Shown piece after piece: positions 9,622-18,083 of a DNA stretch of 64,000 bases. The translations under genes and the position numbers were made by a program. Source of the stretch: Leuconostoc mesenteroides subsp. mesenteroides ATCC 8293 (GTDB taxonomy: Bacteria > Bacillota > Bacilli > Lactobacillales > Lactobacillaceae); NCBI RefSeq assembly GCF_000014445.1, contig NC_008531.1:1395001-1459000 (forward strand), given 5' to 3'. Position 1 is the first letter of the stretch. Each line of letters starts with the position of its first letter. A model generated the notes under the pieces. It was given only the letters and a program-made list of their open reading frames with translations, was not told where the DNA came from and did no database searches.

Positions 9622-11472
9622 ACTGCCCTTACCATCATAAGTTAACGCACCTTGTGATAAAACAGTCTCCAATACTTTAGTGCTCATACCATCAGCGCTT
9701 AACTGAACTAAAAACGATGGAGCGAAAGTAGAACGATAGGTATCAGCTCCACGATTAGTCATATAGGAGGTAATTAGTAATAAATCACTCCGATCTGCCA
9801 CAGGAAGAGCATAGTAAGAATAACTATTGGTTCTTGATCCATAAGACTGAGTACCAGTTAAAACATTTCCATTACCATTAAGCGGTAAATATGGTCCTGT
9901 TAAGCTATTAGAAACATAACCCATCATAGCAACTGTATCGTAATTTTCTAATTTAACAAGACTACGATCCAGCCTAGCGGTGGTGAAAAGATAATATTTA
10001 CCGTTCAAAGGAACTATATTAGCTCGCTCAATCTCATCTGTAACACCGTTGCTGGCTAATAGTGGTGAATATACTTCTTCCACAGTAGGATTATTTTGGT
10101 CATCTGATAACTTAAGCAATCCAATTGCACCGTTTGCTTTTGCCGATACATCAAGTTTATGAGCATCGCTCTTTATATCAGCTATAGCTTGCTGGTTAAA
10201 ATCATCTGTTCCGCCATAATAATTTATATTATCAACCGCAGTTGTACTTTGATAGTTTTCTGTTCCTGTACTTCCTTCAAATGTTAAATAGCGTTGTCCA
10301 TCAACTTCTATAACATGCGGGTCTCTTAAAGCGAACTTGTCTCCTGTATTATAATAACCGTTTGCCCAGTACTGTTCAAAAGTTTTGTAGTGATAACCGT
10401 CACCAAAGAAAATATCATGGGCATTATTTACACTTTTTACCACTAATTGATCATCAGCATATTTCATAGTTAAATTAGCCGTAGCTAGGTGCTGGTGAGT
10501 ATCGGGTTGGTCAACCTGTGTATAAAATAATTGAATACTGTCGTCATTGTTTACCGTAGCAGACCCAGACCATTGTTGACTACCCCATGTGGCCCCCATC
10601 CCCATTACTGGACCAGAAGTTTGCCAAGAGTTTAATGCATTGGTCTCGATTTTTTTGTAGAACAAGTATATATGTATATCATCCGCATTTGGACGGCCAG
10701 CTAAAGCAAATACAACATTATATCCATGATAGTTTTCCACTTCAGCTGATTGAGCGTCTTGTAAGGCCCATGAGTCCCAAACATCTAGTTCTGTTACATC
10801 ACCAGTCTCAGCATTTGCCGTAGTAGCAGCGGGAATGTTTTTAACAGCATCGGCATTAAAATATGGAACAGATGCTTCGGTGTTTAAGTTATCAGCAACA
10901 TCTTGAAAGTTTGCGTAAGTAATTTGTGTTGTTGAAGTACCATCAGTATTTGTTCTGATAACGATTTTTTTAGAATTCAACGCAGAAGAAATACTATCAT
11001 CAATGTTCGTCGTTTGATATTCTTGTTGATTACTGTTGACTTCTTTCGCTTCTGCAGATTCAGTCTTTATATCAGTGGTTTTAACATCTGTGGTAATTGT
11101 ATCATCTACCTTGGCATCAGCACTGTTTTCCGTTTTCTCTGTCGTATTTGCAGTCTTATCCGCTGTAGAATTTTCAGTAGTCGTTGTTTTGTTATCAGTG
11201 GAAGTAGTATCTGCTGTACTATTTTTTGTATCAACAGTTTCTGCTACTTCTTGCTTGTTAACAGTATTGCTTGCATCATCTGGTTCGGTCTGAATCTCTG
11301 TAGTGTCAGAGGTTGTCGTTGATATACTTTCTTGATCTGTGGTTTTTGAAGTAGTAGCATTCGCTGCAGTTACTGTATCAGCTTGAACTGTAGCAGACCC
11401 AGTAGCAATTGAAAGAGTCACTGCTGCTGCTGCAACCCATAGTTTCCCTGATTTATATAGTTTTTTTCTCAT
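8464..11472 (-). CDS. GH68 fructansucrase 3 (most divergent catalytic domain) with C-terminal wall/glucan-binding repeats
   Basis: 1002 residues. It has the KxYKxGKxW signal peptide, with cleavage likely near Ala31. A Thr/Glu-rich linker to about residue 155 lacks the 13-residue repeats of its neighbour. The GH68 domain follows with nucleophile Asp233, RDP Asp384 and acid/base Glu482. The YG-rich module begins at about residue 618. It is a secreted sucrose-dependent fructosyltransferase. The catalytic domain differs throughout from fructansucrases 1 and 2, whereas the C-terminal module is almost identical to that of fructansucrase 1. This gene may therefore give a product of different linkage or size with the same surface targeting. 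The ATG at 11472 has GGAGAG upstream. It is the first of the three genes in transcription order. Confidence 0.95.
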   Translation of the reverse strand: MRKKLYKSGKLWVAAAAVTLSIATGSATVQADTVTAANATTSKTTDQESISTTTSDTTEIQTEPDDASNTVNKQEVAETVDTKNSTADTTSTDNKTTTTENSTADKTANTTEKTENSADAKVDDTITTDVKTTDIKTESAEAKEVNSNQQEYQTTNIDDSISSALNSKKIVIRTNTDGTSTTQITYANFQDVADNLNTEASVPYFNADAVKNIPAATTANAETGDVTELDVWDSWALQDAQSAEVENYHGYNVVFALAGRPNADDIHIYLFYKKIETNALNSWQTSGPVMGMGATWGSQQWSGSATVNNDDSIQLFYTQVDQPDTHQHLATANLTMKYADDQLVVKSVNNAHDIFFGDGYHYKTFEQYWANGYYNTGDKFALRDPHVIEVDGQRYLTFEGSTGTENYQSTTAVDNINYYGGTDDFNQQAIADIKSDAHKLDVSAKANGAIGLLKLSDDQNNPTVEEVYSPLLASNGVTDEIERANIVPLNGKYYLFTTARLDRSLVKLENYDTVAMMGYVSNSLTGPYLPLNGNGNVLTGTQSYGSRTNSYSYYALPVADRSDLLLITSYMTNRGADTYRSTFAPSFLVQLSADGMSTKVLETVLSQGALTYDGKGSVAELVGTKETSNITGKKIGWIDNKFYVNDQVANGYQYDYTNDANYLFKDGVRQSGVQAYDNTYYYFDPVTYKRVENDIRKATWGLEYYFGNDGRVKQGQFAVNGVAYDFGNDKTYAKRGFASGYLQDVTDNNQWYWFENGSKYTGFRYYQNTYYFFESGQRQESKWETAWGMKYYVGTDGRAVQGVQIIDGQAYDFGTNGTFNLKGTASGYLYSPSLSTANGGYNWFENGKPYTGFRYYEGTYYWFVNGVRQNAGWREAWGMKYYTDASGRALQGIQIIDGQAYDFGTNGTYNLKSAASGYLYSPSYSKANGGYNWFENGKPYTGFRYYMGTYYWFVNGVRQNAGWREAWGKKYYTDANGRALQGIQKIDGQQYNFGNDGTYYLR

Positions 11473-11530
11473 ATAAACTCTCCATTTTTATTAAACTCTC
11501 CACTTTATATTACTTATAATATAGCTTCGT

Positions 11531-11566
11531 TAAGTATAAACGTTTATCATTTCAATAGTATTACAT
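11531..11566 (-). promoter_or_regulatory. Palindromic operator upstream of fructansucrase 3
   Basis: The best copy of the shared element: the minus strand reads TGATAAACGTTTATAC, whose core ATAAACGTTTAT is a perfect 12-base palindrome with a central CG, the usual look of LacI-family operators. It follows GTAATACTATTGAAA. The spacing between the two ends differs from a CcpA cre site by one base on each side, so a sugar-specific repressor (sucrose type) fits better. No regulator gene is in the window. Confidence 0.55.
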
Positions 11567-11591
11567 TTGTTTGTTAAACCTATATCATAAA

Positions 11592-11617
11592 TAAAAAAGA
11601 CGCTATGCACGCCTTTT
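11592..11617 (-). terminator. Terminator of the acyltransferase gene
   Basis: On the minus strand AAAAGGCG, a 7-base loop and CGTCTTTTTT form a hairpin with one G-T pair and a T run, just after the stop codon at 11628. Confidence 0.7.
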
Positions 11618-11627
11618 AATATTTAAT

Positions 11628-12659
11628 CTATACAATTTTATTTAGCAATGGAATTTTATGAATAATTAGTACGAGAGCAGTTGATGCTAACCATACAATG
11701 ATCGGCAAAATGAACATGTGTTTCAGCGAACTGTCGGCAATATGTAACTTTCTCTCAGCAAAATAAATGAAGAATTCATGAATCACATACACACCAAGCG
11801 ATGTACTGGCTACTTTTTGCAAAGCAAGTTGCACTTTAGGACTCGGTTGATATGTCGCCAAATGACTTTTAACAAATTCAAATACGCCGATGGAGAGTAT
11901 AAATCCAAATAATCCCCAAATATCATAGACTTCGCGTGCAAATTTGCCCCTTTTGATGGAGAGGTAAATTGTCAACGCAATCATGATGGCTACTGATACT
12001 AAGGCAGCCACATATAGCATATTTTTTTGCCATTTGTGTAAAACAGTATTTTTTAAGTACCAACCAACCACGAAAAAGCCAACGCCACCAGCAGCACCTA
12101 TTTGTATGCCATGTAGAAAAAAATTATCTGTTTGTAAACGAACTTCATAGTAATAACTTAAGATATTGACAAAGATCATATTCACTGCTAATAAATATAA
12201 GGCTAGTGTTTTATCTGATTTATTGGTAATTTTTGTTAGTAGTGGTGCACTAATGTAGAAGCCAATGACGAAATAAAAGAACCAAAATATCGGCTGAATA
12301 CTATTGTGCATGACCGCATCAATAAATTGTCCAATATGATAATCAGTTGGTTGATGAAATATAAATGGATTTAAGATATACCACACAAATGACCAAAAAA
12401 TAAATGGCACAAAAACCTTGGTCATTCTTTTTTTGAAAAAAGTTACTGTATCATATCGTTCGCGATAATCTAGCAAATGGGCACCAGACATCATAAAAAA
12501 GATTGGCACTGCCCAAATAAAGGTAACTTGAAGTATTACCGCTATAATCCAGTGCGAATCACCAGTTTGATTTGAAAAAGCATATTCTGAGGTATGAAGG
12601 AAAACAACTGCTATCGTAGCAAGTATTGTCAGAATATCCATGTAATAATAACGCTTCAT
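11628..12659 (-). CDS. Integral-membrane acyltransferase (acyltransferase family 3, WecH/OafA-like)
   Basis: 343 residues with about ten hydrophobic segments. The N-terminus MKRYYYMDILTILATIAVVF with His22 in an LHTSE context matches the family 3 acyltransferases. In these, an early His is needed to transfer acetyl or another acyl group to an extracellular sugar or lipid. The segment PIFFMMSGAHLLDYRER is also typical. It stands alone between the fructan locus and the GH25 gene, with its own terminator. The acceptor is unknown. Wall polysaccharide, teichoic acid or the exopolysaccharide made further along are all possible. Confidence 0.8.
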   Translation of the reverse strand: MKRYYYMDILTILATIAVVFLHTSEYAFSNQTGDSHWIIAVILQVTFIWAVPIFFMMSGAHLLDYRERYDTVTFFKKRMTKVFVPFIFWSFVWYILNPFIFHQPTDYHIGQFIDAVMHNSIQPIFWFFYFVIGFYISAPLLTKITNKSDKTLALYLLAVNMIFVNILSYYYEVRLQTDNFFLHGIQIGAAGGVGFFVVGWYLKNTVLHKWQKNMLYVAALVSVAIMIALTIYLSIKRGKFAREVYDIWGLFGFILSIGVFEFVKSHLATYQPSPKVQLALQKVASTSLGVYVIHEFFIYFAERKLHIADSSLKHMFILPIIVWLASTALVLIIHKIPLLNKIV

Positions 12660-12694
12660 ATTTTTACTCTCAATATTTTTTTAATTTTTCGCAA

Positions 12695-12716
12695 TAAAAA
12701 AGGCTTTTGCCCTCAT
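12695..12716 (-). terminator. Terminator of the GH25 gene
   Basis: On the minus strand GGGC-AAAA-GCCT is followed by TTTTT, directly after the stop codon at 12720. The stem is short. Confidence 0.6.
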
Positions 12717-12719
12717 GAA

Positions 12720-13275
12720 TTAGCGCATGTAGTATGTGCCATTATCACCAAAGTAATAGTCTTTACCATCAATTTTTTGATGTCCCTGAACAGCACGACC
12801 CGTGCTATCTGTCCAGTATGTGTAACCCCATGCATGTCGCCAACCCTCATTTTGACGAACGCCGTTCACAAACCAATAGTAAGTACCCGTATAATAGCGG
12901 AAGCCAGTGTATGGTTTCCCGTTTTCAAACCAGTTATAGCCACCATTGGCAGTTGAGTAAGATGGTGAGTACAAGTATCCACTAGCCATCCCCTTCAAAT
13001 TATACGTGCCATTTGTACCAAAGTCATAAGCTTGCCCATCAATAATTTGAATGCCCTGTAAGGCACGACCAGTATTATCAGTGTAATACTTCATACCCCA
13101 TGCTTCACGCCAACCGGCATTCTGACGTACACCATTGATAAACCAATAATAAGTGCCCATGTAATAGCGGAAACCAGTGTATGGTTTGCCATTTTCAAAC
13201 CAGTTATAACCACCATTGGCAGTTGATTGTGATGGTGAGTAAATATATCCGCTGGCCGGCTTTCCATTTTGATAG
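12720..13275 (-). repeat. C-terminal repeat module shared with fructansucrases, shorter copy
   Basis: Two repeat units coding for YG-rich modules. They are similar to, but clearly more diverged than, the three fructansucrase copies. The final unit has its own ending (GHQKIDGKDYYFG). Confidence 0.8.
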
Positions 13276-14033
13276 AAAATGCCATTATTGTAGCCATTGG
13301 CGTTAATCGAAATTAAGTTTTGATAATCAATCGAAACATCAAATGTTCCTTTTACACCAGGAAAACTAGTATTACTGTTCCATTGCCACATACCATATGA
13401 TTGATTCCATAAAGAACTAGCGCTTGGCTGGTATGGATATTGTGCCATCCATACCCGATTATTACCTATATATGAAAAATTCAAGTTCGTTTCATTAACA
13501 TAAGAAACATATGTATAAGTAGAAGTATTTGTATATCCAGCAGCTTTAACTTGCGCGTTAAAGGCTGTTGCATTGGCAGTTACACTGCTATTTTTTGTGT
13601 ATGATTCTTCCAAATCATCAACCATCAACGTATCTTTTGGTAGTTCTAATGAGGCTGCGTAATTAGTAAAATACTTTGCTTCAGCTTGCGCGTCAGCTTT
13701 TGAAGCGTACCATGAATAATGATATGCGCCAACTTGTAGGCCAGCTTCTTTAGCATTAGTAATCTGCGATTTAGCGTATGGATTTTTATATGAATCGGCT
13801 TCTGAAAGTTTAACAATTACGGCTTTAACACCATAATTTTGCATCTTCTTATAATCAGCTACAGAAATAGTTCCATTGTTAGAGGAAACATCCACAACAT
13901 CCATTCTAGGTAAGCCAGAAGTACCTGCTGTGATAGCAGGTACACCATCAGCTGCATGAGCCTGACCAACAGCTACTAATGAAGCAGCAATGCTCACCGC
14001 TGCGATGCTCGACCAAAAAGTTATTTTATTCAT
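12720..14033 (-). CDS. Secreted GH25 lysozyme (muramidase) with fructansucrase-type C-terminal repeats
   Basis: 437 residues. There is a classical signal peptide (about 1-28, cleavage after AHA). The GH25 domain spans about 43-245 with Asp48 in DVSSNNG and the Asp140-Leu-Glu142 pair, Glu142 being the likely acid. GH25 enzymes cut the MurNAc-GlcNAc bond of peptidoglycan. From about residue 250 there are two YG-rich repeats (NWFENGKPYTGFRYYMGTYY type) that are homologous in protein and DNA to those of the three fructansucrases. These probably dock the enzyme on the same surface polymer. It is likely an autolysin that remodels the wall or separates daughter cells. Its position beside the fructan locus fits module exchange between neighbours. 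Confidence 0.92.
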   Translation of the reverse strand: MNKITFWSSIAAVSIAASLVAVGQAHAADGVPAITAGTSGLPRMDVVDVSSNNGTISVADYKKMQNYGVKAVIVKLSEADSYKNPYAKSQITNAKEAGLQVGAYHYSWYASKADAQAEAKYFTNYAASLELPKDTLMVDDLEESYTKNSSVTANATAFNAQVKAAGYTNTSTYTYVSYVNETNLNFSYIGNNRVWMAQYPYQPSASSLWNQSYGMWQWNSNTSFPGVKGTFDVSIDYQNLISINANGYNNGIFYQNGKPASGYIYSPSQSTANGGYNWFENGKPYTGFRYYMGTYYWFINGVRQNAGWREAWGMKYYTDNTGRALQGIQIIDGQAYDFGTNGTYNLKGMASGYLYSPSYSTANGGYNWFENGKPYTGFRYYTGTYYWFVNGVRQNEGWRHAWGYTYWTDSTGRAVQGHQKIDGKDYYFGDNGTYYMR

Positions 14034-14078
14034 TTACACACTCCCACATATGTACACTGACCGACGTCAGCAATTTTT

Positions 14079-14588
14079 TTAATTATGAAAATTAGCCTTT
14101 GCGTAATCAACAACTGACATGTTTTGTTGAGAAGCTTCAGTGATAATTTTCTTGATATCGCTTGGTGCCCATTGATCTGCTGGTAATCCCGCCGCAATAA
14201 GTTGCTTACGTGTTTCAGCAATCATCTCTGATGTTACTTCAACGCCTTGAACGGTTTTGTTTGGATCATAGGTTGGGCTATCCGTTGTATTAGAACTTAC
14301 AGAACTAGAAGATGATGAACTATCTGAAGATGACGACTCTGAACTTGACGAGTTTTCTGATGAACTAGATGATGTCGTTTGCTCAGAGGAAGAACTAACA
14401 GATGAAGAACTTGATGAAGATGATTTTTCAACTGAACTACTTTTCGAAGTCTTCGATGAACTTTTCGATACTTTAACTGTTGTTGACGATTTTGATGTTT
14501 TCGAAGAATCATTATTTTGATGCCCTAAGGCTATTATCCCCACAATAACAACAATGACAGCGGCAATGATACCAAATATTTTTTTCAT
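14079..14588 (-). CDS. Membrane-anchored Ser-rich extracellular protein, function unknown
   Basis: 169 residues from the ATG at 14588. A GTG two codons upstream is in frame, but GGGAGA would sit only three bases from it and is well placed for the ATG. One hydrophobic N-terminal segment (about 5-22) is followed by a low-complexity Ser/Thr/Lys stretch to about residue 105, and then by a globular C-terminus of about 60 residues (QGVEVTSEMIAETRKQLIAAG). The layout suggests a small domain displayed outside the membrane on a Ser-rich stalk. I do not recognise the C-terminal domain. It lies 45 bases upstream of the GH25 gene on the same strand, so the two may be cotranscribed. Confidence 0.8.
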   Translation of the reverse strand: MKKIFGIIAAVIVVIVGIIALGHQNNDSSKTSKSSTTVKVSKSSSKTSKSSSVEKSSSSSSSSVSSSSEQTTSSSSSENSSSSESSSSDSSSSSSSVSSNTTDSPTYDPNKTVQGVEVTSEMIAETRKQLIAAGLPADQWAPSDIKKIITEASQQNMSVVDYAKANFHN

Positions 14589-14692
14589 TAACACTTCTCT
14601 CCCATAAGTAAAAAAACAATTAGCAATGTTCTAACCTTAAGTACTCATTTTGACATAATGCCTGCTAATTTACAATAGGTTGACGGCAGCTG

Positions 14693-15709
14693 TTACCCAA
14701 TTGTCAAAAAGCTGTAGTCATTATCAATATTTTTTTTGGTATTTGAACTGGTAACACCAATTAGAAATAACCTGGTGGGTCGTATTTCGAAATAGTTAAC
14801 CAAAGAATTGATATTTTTAATAGATAGATTCTGCGCTTCATCAATAAAAATGTAATCAAAGTTTTGTAACTTCTTCGACTTTATTTTCTTCATGAACTGG
14901 CGAATTGGAATGATTTTCCAGTCATAATTTCGTCTCAAGCTAAATTGAGTGGCATTTAATTTCCCAACATGAACAATTAAGACAGTATTATTTTTGCTCA
15001 ATTTTTTGACAGTATCGTACAGCATCAGTGCTTTTCCATTCCCAGATGGTACATTAACAGCATAGAAACCTGACTCACTGATTGTTAAAATATTGTTCTG
15101 AAGTACTTGTTGCTGTTGACTCAGAAGATAGTCCCCCTCTAAAAAAGCATGTGTTTCTCGAAACGGCGAAACTAAATATAAATTGACCTTAAACAAGCTA
15201 TCTAAATTGCCCATATCTATACTATCGAAAGTTGCCAGTATCCGATAAAATTCTGATGCTAAAAATAAATGCGTTGATGATATATCTGTTGCCTCTAGTT
15301 CATCTTGTTCAGTTAATGTGTAGATAATGTCTGAATCTGAGTTATAAGTAAATAGTTTAATTTCTTTAGCAACTTGTGACAAATAGTATTTATTGTTGAT
15401 TAACTGTTTTCTGACCTTCTCTTCATCATAATCAGCTTGGCTTTTGAGCTCAATATTAACTACACGATGCCTTTGATCAAAGGCTAATAAATCGAACTCC
15501 TTACTAATTTTTGGCATGCTGTAACCAATATAAAAAAAATTTAAGGGTACCTGCTCATCAATAAAATGACGCACTAATCGCTCAATCCCTTGGAGTTCTC
15601 TTTCACGAATTGATAGCACACCTAAGTGATTTAGATAGTGTTTGATGCTTTCAGACTCTATATTTGAAGCAATTTTTCTTAAATTAGCTGGTTTCAACAT
15701 TGCACTCAC
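14693..15709 (-). CDS. PD-(D/E)XK nuclease-like domain fused to a P-loop (DEAQ) ATPase domain, function unknown
   Basis: 338 residues, starting at a GTG with AAGGA about five bases upstream. The N-terminal half shows the pattern of restriction-like nucleases: Glu71/Asp73 in EFDLLAFD, then Glu87-Leu-Lys89 in NIELKSQ. The C-terminal half has a Walker A-like PSGNGKA (221-227), in which the usual Thr or Ser after Lys226 is Ala. A Walker B of DEAQ type (FIDEAQN, 290-293) follows, as in superfamily 1 helicases and DUF2075 proteins. It ends soon after a motif III-like strand, so it looks shorter than complete helicases. It may be a truncated or specialised DNA-processing protein. No partner gene is adjacent, and a defence role is only a possibility. 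Confidence 0.6.
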   Translation of the reverse strand: MSAMLKPANLRKIASNIESESIKHYLNHLGVLSIRERELQGIERLVRHFIDEQVPLNFFYIGYSMPKISKEFDLLAFDQRHRVVNIELKSQADYDEEKVRKQLINNKYYLSQVAKEIKLFTYNSDSDIIYTLTEQDELEATDISSTHLFLASEFYRILATFDSIDMGNLDSLFKVNLYLVSPFRETHAFLEGDYLLSQQQQVLQNNILTISESGFYAVNVPSGNGKALMLYDTVKKLSKNNTVLIVHVGKLNATQFSLRRNYDWKIIPIRQFMKKIKSKKLQNFDYIFIDEAQNLSIKNINSLVNYFEIRPTRLFLIGVTSSNTKKNIDNDYSFLTIG

Positions 15710-15787
15710 TATTTCCTTAAATGTGACCGGATTACATCGTGTCCTTTTTATTATAGTACCAATAAAATATTCTAATTAAAAGTTGAA

Positions 15788-15820
15788 AAAAAGCAGAAAC
15801 GAATGACGTTTCTGCTTTTT
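15788..15820. terminator. Strong terminator at the end of the WxL operon
   Basis: A perfect 14-bp stem (15788-15801 with 15807-15820), a 5-base loop, A residues on one side and T residues on the other. It can work in both directions and ends the four-gene operon. Confidence 0.9.
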
Positions 15821-15822
15821 GG

Positions 15823-16872
15823 TTACTGATTAGAATTTTTCTTACGCTGTAAAATAATCACGACAATCAAAATAATGATTATGATTAACAATGCAGCACC
15901 TATCACAATGTACAGCCAATTACTATTATTAGTATTTGCTTTTACATCAACATCTGATTTGTTTAAATCTCGTGCTTGTTTTGATTTAATCGTGAAATCT
16001 TTAGTGAATGTCCATTTTTTGACTTGTTTATTAGCTGTAGCTGTAACTTTCATTTTCAGCGTATAGTCACCAGCCTTCATTGACGTACCATTTAATGAAA
16101 TAGGATAAGTCAAATGACTATTTGACGCAATTTGCATATCACTTTTAATCGATGTGTATACTGGTTTCTTACCATTTTTAGAATAAATCTTGGCATCAAC
16201 TGATACTTTAGACATCAAGACCGATTGATCATTTTGAAGTTCAGCGTTAATGACATTGCGATAATTTATTTGTCCAGGATTGACTTGAAGTAAATTAAGA
16301 TTAGGATCAACCACTTTATCGGTTTCCTTTAATAAGATAGCCACCGCATATGAGTATTCATTTTGAACCGTTGTGCCGTTTTTCGCTTTATCTTGATTTA
16401 CTTCGCTTGATTTTTGTTGAAATGTCAAACCACCGAGTAATATACCATCAAATGATTCTTTAGGCATAGTAATATGGAAAGCAACATTTTTAGACGAGCT
16501 GGCGGGGATTACAACACTTGACGGACCCTTGACAATATTTGAAATGTCATATTTCAAAGAGCTGTCATTTTTTATACTGGATTTACCATATTCGACAACC
16601 CCATTGGAATTTGTTTTGGCAGTATTGACGCCAACTTCAACAGTGATATCTTTTTTTGTATCATTTTTCAACGTAACCATAATATCTTGCTGTTGATCTG
16701 AATTCATTTTCAGATTGAAATATGTCTTTGACTTATCAATTTGATTATCAGGAATAGCGGTGTTTACCGAAAAATTCATTTCAGCAGCAATTGCTGTGTT
16801 ATTAAATACAAAAAAAGAAAACATTGCTATGAACACTGCAAATGAAAATCCGTAAATTTTTTTAACTATCAT
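15823..16872 (-). CDS. WxL-interacting protein (DUF916/DUF3324), membrane anchored
   Basis: 349 residues. A signal peptide (about 1-30) is followed by a DUF916 domain (about 33-150), a DUF3324-type domain (about 160-295) and a C-terminal transmembrane helix (about 320-341) with a basic tail. In this family the extracellular part binds WxL-domain proteins and helps fix them at the peptidoglycan. It is the last gene of an operon with two WxL proteins and a small LPxTG-like protein, the usual make-up of csc cell-surface clusters of plant-associated lactic acid bacteria. The gap to the upstream WxL gene is 28 bases. Confidence 0.9.
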   Translation of the reverse strand: MIVKKIYGFSFAVFIAMFSFFVFNNTAIAAEMNFSVNTAIPDNQIDKSKTYFNLKMNSDQQQDIMVTLKNDTKKDITVEVGVNTAKTNSNGVVEYGKSSIKNDSSLKYDISNIVKGPSSVVIPASSSKNVAFHITMPKESFDGILLGGLTFQQKSSEVNQDKAKNGTTVQNEYSYAVAILLKETDKVVDPNLNLLQVNPGQINYRNVINAELQNDQSVLMSKVSVDAKIYSKNGKKPVYTSIKSDMQIASNSHLTYPISLNGTSMKAGDYTLKMKVTATANKQVKKWTFTKDFTIKSKQARDLNKSDVDVKANTNNSNWLYIVIGAALLIIIIILIVVIILQRKKNSNQ

Positions 16873-16900
16873 ATTAATGTCCTCTCGAAAAAGTTAACCA

Positions 16901-17680
16901 TTATTCTACAGCTGTATCAGATAATGTCCATGTTAGAGTTGTTTTATAAGTATCTTCCTTGATTTTTGAAGACGCAGGAACTGTTAATGAAACACTTTTA
17001 TCAGCAGTATTTTGGTTTCCCATAGAATATATCCAAGTACCAATTCCTTCTCCATCATCAGCGCTCATAACTGTTGTATTTTCCCTACCTATTGTAATGC
17101 TATTAGTGTCAACAGTATTAATGACCTTGTCTGAACCATTACCATTCACTGCTTTTCCATTACTAATACTGATAGTAGCTCCAGTTAACTTTGAACTCGA
17201 ATCAGTAACAGCAGTAAAGTCACCATCTTGCTTCACTTGAAGTTTCCATCCTGTATGCTTATCTCCCGAACGGTTATCAGTTACCTGTGCAAAATTTGGT
17301 CCCGTTGTCATCGTTCCCTTATTAGAATATGATTGGGCGCTTGCATAATATGTTTGCTTAGCTGATGAAATAATGATGTTCGTTCCAAAGTTAAACGATG
17401 ACGCAAAATCAATGGTTAGTAATCCTGAGGTACCTGCTTGTGGTTTGTCTTTTGTCACATTGTCAATTGGTGTAACAGAATTTTGACCACCATCAGCATT
17501 CACCGGGTTTAAAGGATTTAATACTGGCTTAGTAGTTTCATCTTTTATAAAAGATACTTGTGCATTTGATTGAAGACTAACTTTTGATGTATCATCTGCA
17601 TGTACCACAGCGAGTGGTGCTGTTGTTGCTAATCCTAAACTTGCTAATCCTGCTAGTCCTAAAATTTTCTTGTTAATCAT
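16901..17680 (-). CDS. WxL-domain surface protein
   Basis: 259 residues. A signal peptide is cleaved near Ala28. Two WxL signatures are present, Trp145-Lys-Leu147 and Trp251-Thr-Leu253 close to the C-terminus, with the conserved YYA/QxYSN region between. Such domains attach non-covalently to peptidoglycan. The start overlaps the end of the preceding small gene by 8 bases, indicating translational coupling. It is probably the bulk wall-bound component of the csc-type complex. Confidence 0.93.
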   Translation of the reverse strand: MINKKILGLAGLASLGLATTAPLAVVHADDTSKVSLQSNAQVSFIKDETTKPVLNPLNPVNADGGQNSVTPIDNVTKDKPQAGTSGLLTIDFASSFNFGTNIIISSAKQTYYASAQSYSNKGTMTTGPNFAQVTDNRSGDKHTGWKLQVKQDGDFTAVTDSSSKLTGATISISNGKAVNGNGSDKVINTVDTNSITIGRENTTVMSADDGEGIGTWIYSMGNQNTADKSVSLTVPASSKIKEDTYKTTLTWTLSDTAVE

Positions 17681-18083
17681 AATTCTTCCCTTTTTCTGTT
17701 CTCTTATTCTCTGAAATAATTATCATCGTAACGATGATAACACTGCATAATATGTATGATAACGACTGTCTATGTGTTACACCTACACTTGGTAGTCGTG
17801 TGGTGACCGGTGTCACCTCCTTTCGTGTTGAGACATAACCAAACTGACGGTCATATTTACCATGAGCCATTGGTGCATTCACTAATGTACCTTTAGCTGT
17901 GGACATTTGATTGGTTGGCTGTTGCTCAACAGGTATATAGTCAGGCATTTGAAAACTTATTTGCGCGTGAGATTCAATTGCAGATCCCAACACATTAGCC
18001 GAACAAACAGTCATAGAACTAGCAATTACGTAGCTGGATAAGACACACAACAGAATCTTTTTTTGTTTCATGTAGACTCTCAT
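17673..18083 (-). CDS. Small LPxTG-like surface protein of the WxL cluster
   Basis: 136 residues. A signal peptide is followed by a short extracellular stretch, then LPSVG (97-101), a hydrophobic segment (about 109-124) and a basic tail. This is the layout of a sortase substrate, with Val replacing the Thr of LPxTG. Small proteins of this kind belong to csc clusters (the CscD class). Its ATG overlaps the stop of the upstream gene by 4 bases (ATGA). An ATG at 18071 is an alternative start. Recognition of LPSVG by a sortase is inferred from the layout. Confidence 0.8.
   Translation of the reverse strand: MRVYMKQKKILLCVLSSYVIASSMTVCSANVLGSAIESHAQISFQMPDYIPVEQQPTNQMSTAKGTLVNAPMAHGKYDRQFGYVSTRKEVTPVTTRLPSVGVTHRQSLSYILCSVIIVTMIIISENKRTEKGKNYD

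Noticed and set aside
11531..11566. CcpA cre site upstream of fructansucrase 3
   Set aside because: Spacing from TG to the central CG is one base longer on each side than in cre; a sugar-specific LacI-family operator fits better.
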